The notes beneath the pieces are model-generated. The model made no database searches. It saw only the letters and a list, made by a program, of their open reading frames with translations, and was not told where the DNA came from. A stretch of 20,314 nt of DNA from JAQICB01 sp046482735 (GTDB lineage Bacteria; Bacteroidota; Bacteroidia; Bacteroidales; UBA1715), in assembly GCA_046482735.1 (NCBI GenBank), contig JAWOEL010000031.1:1-20314 (forward strand). Direction: 5' to 3'. Each line of letters begins with the position of its first letter. Position 1 is the first letter of the stretch. The translations under genes were made by a program, and so were the position numbers. Below, one piece after another: positions 1 through 7,611 of the stretch.

Positions 1-1
1 G

Positions 2-190
2 GAAGCGGCAACAAGGCATCCGTTGCAAAGTTTTGCCGACCATGTTACTATTGAAGAATATAAAAAAGTTGAAAAGCCCAAAGTTGTTCTGACCTGGGCA
101 CCACATCCTCGTGCTTTACCACAGGCTGTACCCAATTCATTTGTTGAATGGATGCGTAAAACCAATTCTATGATATGTTTGAGGTGTTGA
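2..190 (+). pseudogene. argF': N-succinyl/N-acetylornithine carbamoyltransferase (argF'-type), internal fragment, broken at 3' side
   Basis: The frame beginning at base 2 reads EAATRHPLQSFADHVTIEEY and then KPKVVLTWAPHPRALPQAVP and NSFVEWMRKT. From memory this matches almost residue for residue the middle of the Bacteroides fragilis N-succinylornithine carbamoyltransferase, the arginine-pathway enzyme that transfers carbamoyl phosphate to an acylated ornithine. The family continues after EWM..T with a segment like DYxFVITHPEGYEL, but here homology stops at about base 160-165 and the frame ends at a TGA (188-190) after a few unrelated residues. The 5' part lies outside the window. The DNA beyond the break codes, in another frame, for the C-terminus of NrdD. 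The protein cannot be functional as read: roughly the last half of the enzyme is missing. Family identity is strong; whether the break is biological or an assembly artefact is unknown. Confidence 0.8.
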
Positions 191-573
191 ATATGCAGGA
201 TGAACTGCAAACTTTATATACCGGGGGAACGGTTTTACATTTATTTACTGGTGAGGCAGATATGCCGAAAGAGTCGGCAAAAAATGTGATTCGTAAAATT
301 ACGGACAATTATCGCTTGCCGTATGTTACAATTTCTCCGACTTTTACCATTTGCCCGTCTCACGGTTATATTCGGGGCGAACATTATGCGTGTCCGAAAT
401 GTGGTGCGGAAACTGAAGTGTATAGTCGTATTGTTGGCTATATGCGTCCGGTGCGACAATGGAATAATGGGAAACAACAGGAATTTAAAGACAGAAAGAT
501 TTGTAACGTGTCGGCTGAAGAATTTCAGCCTGCGGAAGTCGAAGAATCGGTTGAATTTGTTAAAAATAATTGA
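160..573 (+). pseudogene. nrdD: Anaerobic ribonucleoside-triphosphate reductase NrdD, C-terminal fragment only
   Basis: The frame is open from 160 (in-frame TAA at 157-159; first ATG at 175) to TGA at 571-573. It encodes the last ~135 residues of class III ribonucleotide reductase, the oxygen-sensitive enzyme that makes dNTPs by a glycyl-radical mechanism. Visible hallmarks are YTGGTVLHLF, PYVTISPTFTICPSHGY, a Cys-rich segment (ICPSH, ACPKC) of the zinc site, and the glycyl-radical motif YSRIVGYMRPVRQW followed by GKQQEFKDRK near the C-terminus. The family is normally about 600-750 aa. The 10-stranded barrel, the catalytic cysteines and any ATP-cone are absent because the 5' part is replaced by an argF'-type fragment. 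The ATG at 575 of the next gene lies one base past this stop, so translational coupling is intact. As read it cannot be an active reductase. Confidence 0.85.
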
Positions 574-574
574 T

Positions 575-1090
575 ATGAAAGGATACGTACAGATTTATAC
601 TGGCAATGGAAAAGGAAAAACTACGGCAGCATTGGGATTGACCATGCGTGCCGTGGGTGCCGGAAAAAAAGTGTTTATCGGGCAATTTGTAAAAGGAATG
701 AAGTATTCTGAAATACAGACTCTGGAGTCTCGTTTTCCGGAAGTTTGTGTCAAACAATACGGTCTTCGCTGTTTTATTCGGGAACAACCGGCACAAGAAG
801 ATATTGATGCTGCTCAGGCGGGTTTGCGGGAAGTGAGACGTATTGTTGAGCAGGGAGAATATGATGTGGTAATTCTTGATGAATTAAATATTGCCCTGTA
901 TTATACGCTTTTTTCGGTACAGGACGTTCTCGACATTATTGCTCATAAGCCCGAACAGGTGGAATTGGTACTAACGGGACGCTATGCACCGCAAGAATTA
1001 GTTGATGTGGCAGATTTGGTGACCGAAATGAAGGAAGTGAAACACTATTATACACAAGGTGTACAGGGTAGAAAAGGAATAGAAAGTTAG
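575..1090 (+). CDS. cobO: Cob(I)yrinic acid a,c-diamide / corrinoid adenosyltransferase (CobO/BtuR type)
   Basis: A 171-aa cytosolic protein beginning MKGYVQIYTGNGKGKTTAAL. The P-loop GNGKGKTT (residues 10-17), a LDELN segment (101-105) and the C-terminal TGRYAPQELVDVADLVTEM identify the CobO/BtuR/CobA family, which uses ATP to add the 5'-deoxyadenosyl group to cob(I)alamin or its precursors. The length is normal for the family. The frame is open far upstream, but the ATG at 575 is chosen because family homology starts there and it sits one base after the nrdD stop. It lies between nrdD and nrdG with only 6 bases to nrdG, so all three are probably one transcript. No cobalamin riboswitch is visible in the short upstream sequence available. 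The family call is strong; a specific physiological link to ribonucleotide reduction is inference. Confidence 0.9.
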   Translation: MKGYVQIYTGNGKGKTTAALGLTMRAVGAGKKVFIGQFVKGMKYSEIQTLESRFPEVCVKQYGLRCFIREQPAQEDIDAAQAGLREVRRIVEQGEYDVVILDELNIALYYTLFSVQDVLDIIAHKPEQVELVLTGRYAPQELVDVADLVTEMKEVKHYYTQGVQGRKGIES

Positions 1091-1096
1091 TTAAAT

Positions 1097-1729
1097 ATGG
1101 TAATAGGTGGTTTACAAAAACAGAGTTTTATAGACTGGGAGGGAAAAACAACTGCGGTAATTTTTACTCGCGGTTGTAATTTCCGCTGTGGCTTTTGTCA
1201 TAATCCCTCATTGGTATTGCCGGAATTGTATGACCGGGCAGAAAACATTTCTCCTGATGATGTGCTGGATTTTGTTGCAGCTCGTAAAAATTGGTTAGAC
1301 GGTGTCGTAATTACCGGTGGCGAACCCACATTGCATAAAGATTTGCCTGATTTTATTGCTTCTTTGAAAAAGATAGGATTTCCGGTAAAACTCGACACAA
1401 ACGGATCCAATCCGGATATGGTGCAATCATTACTATCGCACCAGTTAATTGATTATGTTGCAATGGATATCAAAACCAAATTTGAACCCGAAGCCTATGC
1501 TGAGATTACTGCATGTGCGGAATCGCTGCTTGCCGAACGAGTTGTGCAATCATTATGCATTTTGCGAAACTCAAATATAGATTATATGTTACGAACAACC
1601 CTTGTTCCCGGTTTTCACACAGATGAAGATATTCGCATGCTACGAGAACAGTTTGCCAGTGAACGATATGTTTTGCAGGAATACAGAGCAGGGGAAACGG
1701 TGGAGACGTATAGGTCTTGTAAATGTTGA
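1097..1729 (+). CDS. nrdG: Anaerobic ribonucleoside-triphosphate reductase activating protein (radical SAM, NrdG2 type)
   Basis: A 210-aa radical SAM enzyme. The [4Fe-4S] motif is C27-N-F-R-C31-G-F-C34, followed by VITGGEPT (about 71-78), DTNGSNP and AMDIKTKF, the pattern of the longer activase subfamily that contains both NrdG and PflA relatives. Its expected job is to cleave S-adenosylmethionine and place the glycyl radical on NrdD. The neighbouring nrdD fragment still holds the glycine target but not the catalytic body. It starts at ATG 1097, six bases after cobO. It ends with YRSCKC, two extra cysteines that are not part of the cluster motif. The base composition of this block is richer in G+C than the rest of the window. 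The family call is strong; the partner is inferred from context. Confidence 0.88.
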   Translation: MVIGGLQKQSFIDWEGKTTAVIFTRGCNFRCGFCHNPSLVLPELYDRAENISPDDVLDFVAARKNWLDGVVITGGEPTLHKDLPDFIASLKKIGFPVKLDTNGSNPDMVQSLLSHQLIDYVAMDIKTKFEPEAYAEITACAESLLAERVVQSLCILRNSNIDYMLRTTLVPGFHTDEDIRMLREQFASERYVLQEYRAGETVETYRSCKC

Positions 1730-1780
1730 TAATACGTTAATTTTTTCCTGTCGAACGTGTATAATAATTAATTAAAAGTC

Positions 1781-1788
1781 TATATTTG
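1781..1788 (+). promoter_or_regulatory. Bacteroidetes-type -7 element
   Basis: TATATTTG matches the TAnnTTTG consensus and lies 39 bases before the ATG at 1828, giving a leader of about 35 nt. No clear TTTG was found at the usual -33 distance, so the call rests on the -7 element and position alone. Confidence 0.45.
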
Positions 1789-1827
1789 TAATTGAGAGTA
1801 AAATTATTAATTTTAAATTTTAAAAGT

Positions 1828-2868
1828 ATGAAAAAACAATTACTATTATTTATTACACTTTTTGTAAGTGTAGGTTTGTTTGCACAAACTATTTCTATGA
1901 CTGACAATAGTGCAAACGGTGCAGCTAATTCATTTCAAGCTAAAGTAACAAATTTGATTCCATCTGATTATGAAGCTAAAACAGGTGATTTAATTACAGT
2001 TAACATCGCAGGAACTGCTGATTATGATTTAACAAATTTTCAGGTAGCATTTGTTGATACACGTGAATCTGCCGGTTGGTGGGATGAATTGTCTGGTTTT
2101 AAAGCTTTAGGTGATGTTACAGCAGGAACAGCATTTGATTTTTCTGTAACGGTTGCTATTACGAAAGATGCAGCAGGTGCTGGTCCGACATATTGTAACT
2201 TAGTATTAGATGGTGTGAGTACTGAAGCCGGGGATGCTTCAGCAGCAGCTGTTGAGTTGTCATTAACAACTTTTGATATCTCTATTGAGTCTAATGAAGA
2301 AGGTGTTATTTCATTAACCGATAATGGTGACGGAGCTTTTCAAGGTGAATTTCCCGATACCTTAGCAACAGATCCTGCAGCTACTGTTGGTGATGTCGTA
2401 CGAGTGACAGTTGAAGGAACTTCAAATGTAGATATTACAAATTTTCAAGCAATTGTAGTTGACGGAACAGAAGCTGCTAGTTATTGGACAGAATTGTCTG
2501 AGTATACTCTTTTGGGAGATGGAAATGTGACAGCAGGTACACCCTTTACATTAACAGCTGATATTGATATTACTGCTGCACCAGTAGGAACTGGATTTAA
2601 ATCTCAATATATTGTTCTTATGGGAGAAGCTACTGAAACAATTAAATTAACATTAACAAATTTTACTGCTGAAATAGTTGATGCTGCTGCGGTTTCTATA
2701 GAACCTGTTTTTAATTCTGAAATTATTTCAATTTCTGAATTTTCTGTTAATGGTGTTTATTTAGGTTCTGTAGAATCAATCTCTGAACTTGGGCCTGGTT
2801 TGCATATTTTAGAAATTACTTATGCAAATGGTTATGTTGAAATGAAAAAATACATAAAAAATAAATAA
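1828..2868 (+). CDS. Secreted acidic protein with two tandem ~130-residue repeats and a T9SS-like C-terminus
   Basis: A 346-aa protein with a clear signal peptide (MKKQLLLFITLFVSVGLFAQ, residues 1-20), which supports the ATG at 1828 over an upstream TTG. Two homologous domains follow: about 22-155 and about 158-285. Both carry the pattern of a GD-(L/V)-(I/V)-x-V-T/N strand, then D-(L/I)-TNFQ, a W-(D/T)-ELS segment, a LGD..VTAGT-F segment and a final T/LTNF/TTF strand. This suggests beta-sandwich modules of the kind seen in surface or carbohydrate-binding proteins. The last ~40 residues (NGVYLGSVESI, GPGLHILEITYANGY, KKYIKNK) resemble a Por/T9SS sorting domain. The sequence is rich in Ala, Thr, Asp and Glu and has one cysteine. 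A promoter-like element precedes it and a strong terminator follows, so it is probably a single-gene unit. I do not recognise a named family. Confidence 0.75.
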   Translation: MKKQLLLFITLFVSVGLFAQTISMTDNSANGAANSFQAKVTNLIPSDYEAKTGDLITVNIAGTADYDLTNFQVAFVDTRESAGWWDELSGFKALGDVTAGTAFDFSVTVAITKDAAGAGPTYCNLVLDGVSTEAGDASAAAVELSLTTFDISIESNEEGVISLTDNGDGAFQGEFPDTLATDPAATVGDVVRVTVEGTSNVDITNFQAIVVDGTEAASYWTELSEYTLLGDGNVTAGTPFTLTADIDITAAPVGTGFKSQYIVLMGEATETIKLTLTNFTAEIVDAAAVSIEPVFNSEIISISEFSVNGVYLGSVESISELGPGLHILEITYANGYVEMKKYIKNK

Positions 2869-2906
2869 GTTAAAAATAATATTATTTCATTTTATTTTTT
2901 ATAAAA

Positions 2907-2937
2907 AGGCGGTATATTATTATACCGTCTTTTTTTT
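2907..2937 (+). terminator. Intrinsic terminator of the two-repeat secreted protein gene
   Basis: A 10-bp stem (AGGCGGTATA with TATACCGTCT, one G-U pair), a 4-nt loop and a following T run (2930-2937). It lies 38 bases after the stop codon at 2868. Confidence 0.85.
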
Positions 2938-3156
2938 AATATTTTGTCTACATTTAATATATGGAGATGTCTATAAACCTCCTGTTATGTGCTATATTAT
3001 AAAAGTACGTTTTTTTTGGATACACAGAAAAAATTGCGAAACTTTTAAATTTGCACCGCACTGTAAATATGTACAAAATTGCAACATAGTTGTGCATATA
3101 ACATGATATTATGTCTATAATACATTTCTTTGGGTATGTAATTAAAAATTCCAGAA

Positions 3157-3786
3157 TCAGCTTATTATCTCTGTATCTTTAAATTCAAGAAGTCGTTCTT
3201 TAATTGATGTGCCATTAGCATCCTGGAAATTATAGGTACCTTCAGTTTCTAAATATTTTTTCACATAGCCAAATCCGAGCATAGATGCAAACAGTATTCC
3301 TGCTTTGGTAATGCGTACACCGTCAATTTCTTTTCCTACGTACGTTTGTATAGTATGTTTTAAATGTACGTGTTCCATTCTTTTTACATACCATCGAATA
3401 AAGCGTTCTTGTTCGGCAGGAGTAAATAGAGTGGTATCAAAATAATACACAACTCTACCGTTGGTGAGGGTATCGGTGTAAATAGTTTTATGTATTGAAT
3501 CAATGAGTTTTTCCTGATATCCGAAATCTAACAGAGCTCGTTTGCTTGCTTGGTATTTCCCCAACATGTTTAATTGATTAGATACATTGTATCTATTGCT
3601 TGATTCTTTAAAAGCTATGTGATTGTACAAATCAGTTTTACTGATTAATGTATATTTTTGTGTTATTGTTTCATTTTGTTTTTTTTGTTCGATAGTATGA
3701 ATTGCTGAATTTTTTGCTGCAAAATTCGGCAAGGTCGTAAATGCTAAAATTATAACTGTTTTAATACATTGTTTGTGTTGTTTCAT
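3157..3786 (-). CDS. Putative secreted lysozyme/lytic transglycosylase-like protein
   Basis: A 209-aa protein starting MKQHKQCIKTVIILAFTTLP, a positively charged N-terminus plus hydrophobic stretch consistent with export. The segment AFKESSNRYNVSNQLNMLGK followed by YQASKRALLDFGY resembles the catalytic region of SLT/goose-lysozyme-like enzymes: a Glu (E61) in an 'ESSNxY' context followed by 'xLGKYQ'. In that superfamily the Glu is the general acid cleaving the MurNAc-GlcNAc bond. The rest (about 90-209) is unfamiliar, with KTIYTDTLTNGRVVYYFDTT and ITKAGILFASMLGFGYVKKY; the latter looks helical. The gene stands alone with its own well-formed promoter and no clear terminator downstream. The peptidoglycan role is inferred from a short motif only; it could be a non-enzymatic lysozyme-fold protein. 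Confidence 0.5.
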   Translation of the reverse strand: MKQHKQCIKTVIILAFTTLPNFAAKNSAIHTIEQKKQNETITQKYTLISKTDLYNHIAFKESSNRYNVSNQLNMLGKYQASKRALLDFGYQEKLIDSIHKTIYTDTLTNGRVVYYFDTTLFTPAEQERFIRWYVKRMEHVHLKHTIQTYVGKEIDGVRITKAGILFASMLGFGYVKKYLETEGTYNFQDANGTSIKERLLEFKDTEIIS

Positions 3787-3835
3787 ATATTATGTACTTT
3801 TAATAACACATGTATTTTCTGTGTTTATTTTGCGG

Positions 3836-3868
3836 CAAATATATATGTAACTTTTGTTAATACACAAA
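3836..3868 (-). promoter_or_regulatory. Bacteroidetes housekeeping promoter for the lysozyme-like gene
   Basis: On the minus strand TTTG (3868-3865) is followed after exactly 21 nt by TATATTTG (3843-3836) and then CCGC. Both elements match the Bacteroidetes TTTG / TAnnTTTG consensus. The predicted leader to the ATG at 3786 is about 44 nt. Confidence 0.7.
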
Positions 3869-3911
3869 TAATAATGCAAAAATGAGTGTTTTTTTGTATA
3901 CTAAATATGGA

Positions 3912-3947
3912 TTTTACACAGTTTTGTCTGGTGTTAATTGTGTAAAA
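3912..3947 (+). repeat. 9-bp perfect inverted repeat between the LOG gene and the next promoter
   Basis: TTTTACACA (3912-3920) and TGTGTAAAA (3939-3947) form a perfect 9-bp inverted repeat with an 18-nt spacer. It lies 3' of the LOG-family gene and about 44 bases upstream of the -33 box of the next minus-strand gene. There is no T run after it on the minus strand, so a simple terminator reading is weak; it could be an operator. Confidence 0.4.
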
Positions 3948-3971
3948 AATTCTATATATAACATACAAAAA

Positions 3972-4682
3972 TTAAAAATTTGGTTTTAATAAGTATTTGG
4001 AATAGAAATTATTAATAATTCCAACTGCTTCATCGGCAGTGTCAACTACTTGTAATAAATCCATATCTTCATTATTTATATTTTGTTCTTTCAGCATAGA
4101 ATTTTTTATCCATGAAATAAGATCTTTCCAGTAGTCTTTTCCAACAAGAATAATAGGAAAGTGGGCAATTTTCATAGTTTGTATTAGTGTAAGAGATTCA
4201 AACAATTCATCTAATGTGCCGAAGCCTCCCGGCATAACCACAAAACCCTGCGAATATTTCACAAACATTACTTTTCGGGTGAAGAAGTAGTCAAAATTTA
4301 TAAGTTTGTCGGGGTCAATGTATTGATTTGGTGTTTGCTCAAAGGGTAATACGATGTTTAACCCCACAGATTTTCCACCTTCTTTTTGTGCTCCGTAATT
4401 TGCTGCTTCCATTATGCCCGGTCCGCCTCCAGAGATAATTCCGTAGCCGTATTTAGTGAGTTGAGAGGCAATGTCGGTAGCTATTTTGTAGTACTTATTT
4501 GTTTTTTTTGTTCGTGCCGAACCAAATATTGATACACACGGACCTATTCGTGATAATTTATCAAATCCTTGAATAAATTCAGCAATTATTTTGAATGATG
4601 ACCATGAATCATGTGATTTTATTTCTTGCCAATCTTTTGTTTTAAATGCTTCGTGTATTAATTCATCGTTATTTTTATTCAT
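3972..4682 (-). CDS. LOG-family (TIGR00730) nucleotide monophosphate nucleosidase
   Basis: A 236-aa cytosolic Rossmann-fold protein. GGGPGIMEA (85-93) and PGGFGTLDE (151-159) are the nucleotide-binding and catalytic signatures of the LONELY GUY family, long misannotated as 'lysine decarboxylase'. Family members hydrolyse nucleoside 5'-monophosphates to base and ribose 5-phosphate, in some cases activating cytokinins. The ATG at 4682 is preferred over a TTG at 4700 because the sequence just before it is a purine-rich tract (AAAAAAAAGAAAG) and the extra residues are only KKKKD. It is the last gene of the minus-strand run, 31 bases after the uvrA stop. The family call is strong; the substrate is not determinable. 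Confidence 0.88.
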   Translation of the reverse strand: MNKNNDELIHEAFKTKDWQEIKSHDSWSSFKIIAEFIQGFDKLSRIGPCVSIFGSARTKKTNKYYKIATDIASQLTKYGYGIISGGGPGIMEAANYGAQKEGGKSVGLNIVLPFEQTPNQYIDPDKLINFDYFFTRKVMFVKYSQGFVVMPGGFGTLDELFESLTLIQTMKIAHFPIILVGKDYWKDLISWIKNSMLKEQNINNEDMDLLQVVDTADEAVGIINNFYSKYLLKPNF

Positions 4683-4713
4683 ATCTTTCTTTTTTTTCAA
4701 ATATATACATTAT

Positions 4714-7578
4714 TTATATATCTAACTCATTTTTTAAAAATTTAGCTGTATAGCTTTCTGTATGAGAAATAATTTTTTCGGGAGTACCTGTGCAGATTAT
4801 TTCACCACCGTTTTTTCCACCTTCGGGACCTACATCTATTATGTAGTCTGCTGTTTTTATAACATCTAAATTGTGTTCAATTATGATAACTGTATTCCCC
4901 TTATTTACAATATTTTGAATAACATGTAGTAGTACGTTGATATCATGAAAATGTAAACCTGTAGTGGGTTCGTCCAATATATACAGGGTATCTCCGGTAT
5001 CTTTTTTCTGCAGTTCAGCTGCCAATTTTATTCGTTGGGCTTCACCTCCCGATAGTGTGGTCGAGGACTGACCTAAAGTTATATATCCTAATCCGACATT
5101 TTGAATAGTTTGTAATTTGTGTGAAATATGCGGAATGTTTTCAAAAAAATCCACAGCTTGGTTAACTGTCATGTTAAGCACATCGCTTATAGATTTTCCT
5201 TTGAATCTAACCTCAAGTGTTTCGCGGTTGTATCTGTGTCCGTAACATTCATCACAAGTGACATATACATCGGGTAAAAAATTCATTTCTATGGTTTTTA
5301 CGCCCGCACCTTTGCAAGTTTCGCATCGTCCTCCTTTTATGTTAAACGAAAAACGACCGGCTTTATATCCACGCATTTTCGATTCCGGTAATTGTTCGTA
5401 TAATTTTCTAATATCACTAAAAATATTTGTATACGTTACCGGATTTGAACGAGGTGTTCTGCCAATAGGTGATTGATCTATTTCAATTACTTTGTTAACG
5501 TGTTCTATTCCTTTAATTTTTGTGTATGGCAGTGGATTTTTTTTTGAACGGTAAAAATGTTGATTAAGAATAGGATGTAATGTTTGATTTATAAGAGTTG
5601 ATTTTCCACTTCCTGAAACACCGGTAACACAGGTAAGTGTGCCTAAGGGGATTGTTATATCCACATTTTTTAAATTATTTCCAGAGGCTCCTTCTAAAGT
5701 AAGCTTTTTTTTGTTTCCTTTTCTTCTTTTTTTCGGTATGGGTATAGTTTTAGTGCCATTTAAAAATTCTCCAGTTAAACTGTTTTGTGAAATAAATTCT
5801 TTTGGTGTGCCTTGTGCTGTTATATTCCCACCATGTTTACCCGCGTATGGTCCAATATCTATAACATAGTCAGCAGCCAAAATCATATCTTTATCATGTT
5901 CTACAACTATTATAGAATTATCATTGTCGCGAAGTTCTTTCAGTGCTGTTATAAGTTGTTCATTGTCTCTTTGATGTAATCCAATGCTTGGCTCATCTAA
6001 AATGTACAGGACATTGACCAATTTAGAACCGATTTGTGTTGCCAGACGTATACGCTGACTTTCACCTCCGGATAATGTTCGCGATTCTCTGTTTAAATTT
6101 AAATAGTGAAGCCCAACATCAAGTAAAAAAGTTAATCTGGTCTGAATTTCTTTTATAATTTCAACAGCAATATTATGTTGTTTGGATGATAAATTTTCCG
6201 GTAATGTTGTTATCCATGAGTATAAATCTGAAATTGGGAAATTTGATATATCAGAAATGTTTTTATCAGCTAATTTATAATGCAAAAACTCTTTTTTTAA
6301 TCGTTGCCCATTACATACCGGGCAGGTAACTTTTGTAAGGTATTCTTGCTTTATATTTGTGTGTTTGGTGTCTGCAATCAAATTGTTTTTTTCTACAAAT
6401 TCAATAATTCCTTCGAAATTTGAAAAATGATTTGATTGTATACCGAGAGGAGTGTTTTTGAAAGTAAACATTTCTTGCGAACCATATAATATAATGTTTT
6501 GAGCTTTTTCAGAAATTTTAGAAAAAGGTGTTTTTAGAGAAAAATCATATTTTTCTGCAATGGCTTCGAGTTTGCAAAAAATGAGATTTTTTTTCAATTC
6601 ACCTAAAGGTTTAATTGCTCCTTTTGCTATACTGAGTGATGTGTCTGGTATTATTTTTTGTATATCTATTTCATGTATTACTCCAAGTCCGTTGCATCGT
6701 TCGCAAGCTCCTTGTGGTGAGTTAAAAGAAAAAGAGTGGGGGGCAGGATCTTTATACGATAAGCCGGTAGTCGGGCACATAAGGTTTTTACTGTAATATT
6801 TACCTTCGGTAGCGTCTTTTTCAATTATTAAACAGACTCCTTTACCTTGTTTCATTGCTGTGTTTAAGGACTCTTTGAGTCTTGGTGGTCCGGCATTTTC
6901 GCTAATAGCACATTTATCTATTACAATTTCTATAAAGTGCGTTTTGTATCTGTCTAGTTTGAGACCATATGTTAATTCGCGTATTTCTCCATTTATGCGG
7001 GCATGTAAATATCCTTTTTTGCGGAAACTTTCAAATAATTCTTTGTAATGCCCTTTACGACCTTGTACAACAGGTGCCAATAATAGAATTTTTTTGGAAT
7101 TAAAGTCTTGTTGTATTTGAGTAAGAATTTTTTGCGGGGTGTACTTTATCATTCTTTCTCCGGTATTGTATGAATATGCTTCACCAATACGAGCATATAA
7201 AAGTCGCAAAAAGTCATAAATTTCTGTTACTGTACCAACTGTTGAACGAGGATTTCGGTTAACTGTTTTTTGTTCAATAGAAATTACCGGGCTCAGTCCG
7301 GTTATTTTGTCGACATCTGGACGTTCCATAGTACCCAGAAATTGACGAGCATAGGCAGAAAAGGTTTCAATATATCGCCGTTGTCCTTCTGCATATATTG
7401 TGTCAAAAGCCAATGAAGATTTTCCGCTGCCACTTAATCCGGTAATAACGGTAAGAGCATTATGCGGAATGTGAACAGAAATGTTTTGTAAATTGTGAAC
7501 ACGTGCACCTTCTACATAAACAGAATTTTCAGGTTCAATTATGTTAGATAGTTGTGTTGTATTATTAAATGTTGTCAT
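4714..7578 (-). CDS. uvrA: Excinuclease ABC subunit A
   Basis: A 954-aa damage-sensing ATPase of nucleotide excision repair, the usual family length. Two ABC modules are complete: Walker A GLSGSGKSS (about residue 50) and GVSGSGKST (about 654), with signatures LSGGESQRI (about 499) and LSGGEAQRI (about 839), each followed by a LDEP Walker B. Zinc-binding cysteines appear as CERCNGLG, CPVCNGQR and CETCKGAG...CDECYGHR. Early motifs EGQRRYIETFSAYARQFLG and NPRSTVGTVTEIYDFLRLLY are typical. The ATG at 7578 is chosen over a TTG at 7593. It follows the MltD-like gene by 33 bases and precedes the LOG gene by 31. No LexA-type operator or separate promoter is evident immediately upstream, so it may be expressed from the polysaccharide operon promoter; this is inference. 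Confidence 0.97.
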   Translation of the reverse strand: MTTFNNTTQLSNIIEPENSVYVEGARVHNLQNISVHIPHNALTVITGLSGSGKSSLAFDTIYAEGQRRYIETFSAYARQFLGTMERPDVDKITGLSPVISIEQKTVNRNPRSTVGTVTEIYDFLRLLYARIGEAYSYNTGERMIKYTPQKILTQIQQDFNSKKILLLAPVVQGRKGHYKELFESFRKKGYLHARINGEIRELTYGLKLDRYKTHFIEIVIDKCAISENAGPPRLKESLNTAMKQGKGVCLIIEKDATEGKYYSKNLMCPTTGLSYKDPAPHSFSFNSPQGACERCNGLGVIHEIDIQKIIPDTSLSIAKGAIKPLGELKKNLIFCKLEAIAEKYDFSLKTPFSKISEKAQNIILYGSQEMFTFKNTPLGIQSNHFSNFEGIIEFVEKNNLIADTKHTNIKQEYLTKVTCPVCNGQRLKKEFLHYKLADKNISDISNFPISDLYSWITTLPENLSSKQHNIAVEIIKEIQTRLTFLLDVGLHYLNLNRESRTLSGGESQRIRLATQIGSKLVNVLYILDEPSIGLHQRDNEQLITALKELRDNDNSIIVVEHDKDMILAADYVIDIGPYAGKHGGNITAQGTPKEFISQNSLTGEFLNGTKTIPIPKKRRKGNKKKLTLEGASGNNLKNVDITIPLGTLTCVTGVSGSGKSTLINQTLHPILNQHFYRSKKNPLPYTKIKGIEHVNKVIEIDQSPIGRTPRSNPVTYTNIFSDIRKLYEQLPESKMRGYKAGRFSFNIKGGRCETCKGAGVKTIEMNFLPDVYVTCDECYGHRYNRETLEVRFKGKSISDVLNMTVNQAVDFFENIPHISHKLQTIQNVGLGYITLGQSSTTLSGGEAQRIKLAAELQKKDTGDTLYILDEPTTGLHFHDINVLLHVIQNIVNKGNTVIIIEHNLDVIKTADYIIDVGPEGGKNGGEIICTGTPEKIISHTESYTAKFLKNELDI

Positions 7579-7611
7579 GAAATTAATTCTCAAAAAATAA
7601 AATGAATATTA

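Noticed and set aside
323..574. Upstream extension of the cobO frame
   Set aside because: It overlaps the nrdD coding region in another frame and shows no family homology; homology starts at the ATG at 575.
1730..1780. Possible terminator after nrdG (ATACGTT / AACGTGTAT)
   Set aside because: The stem needs a bulge and has no T run after it, so it is not reported as a terminator.
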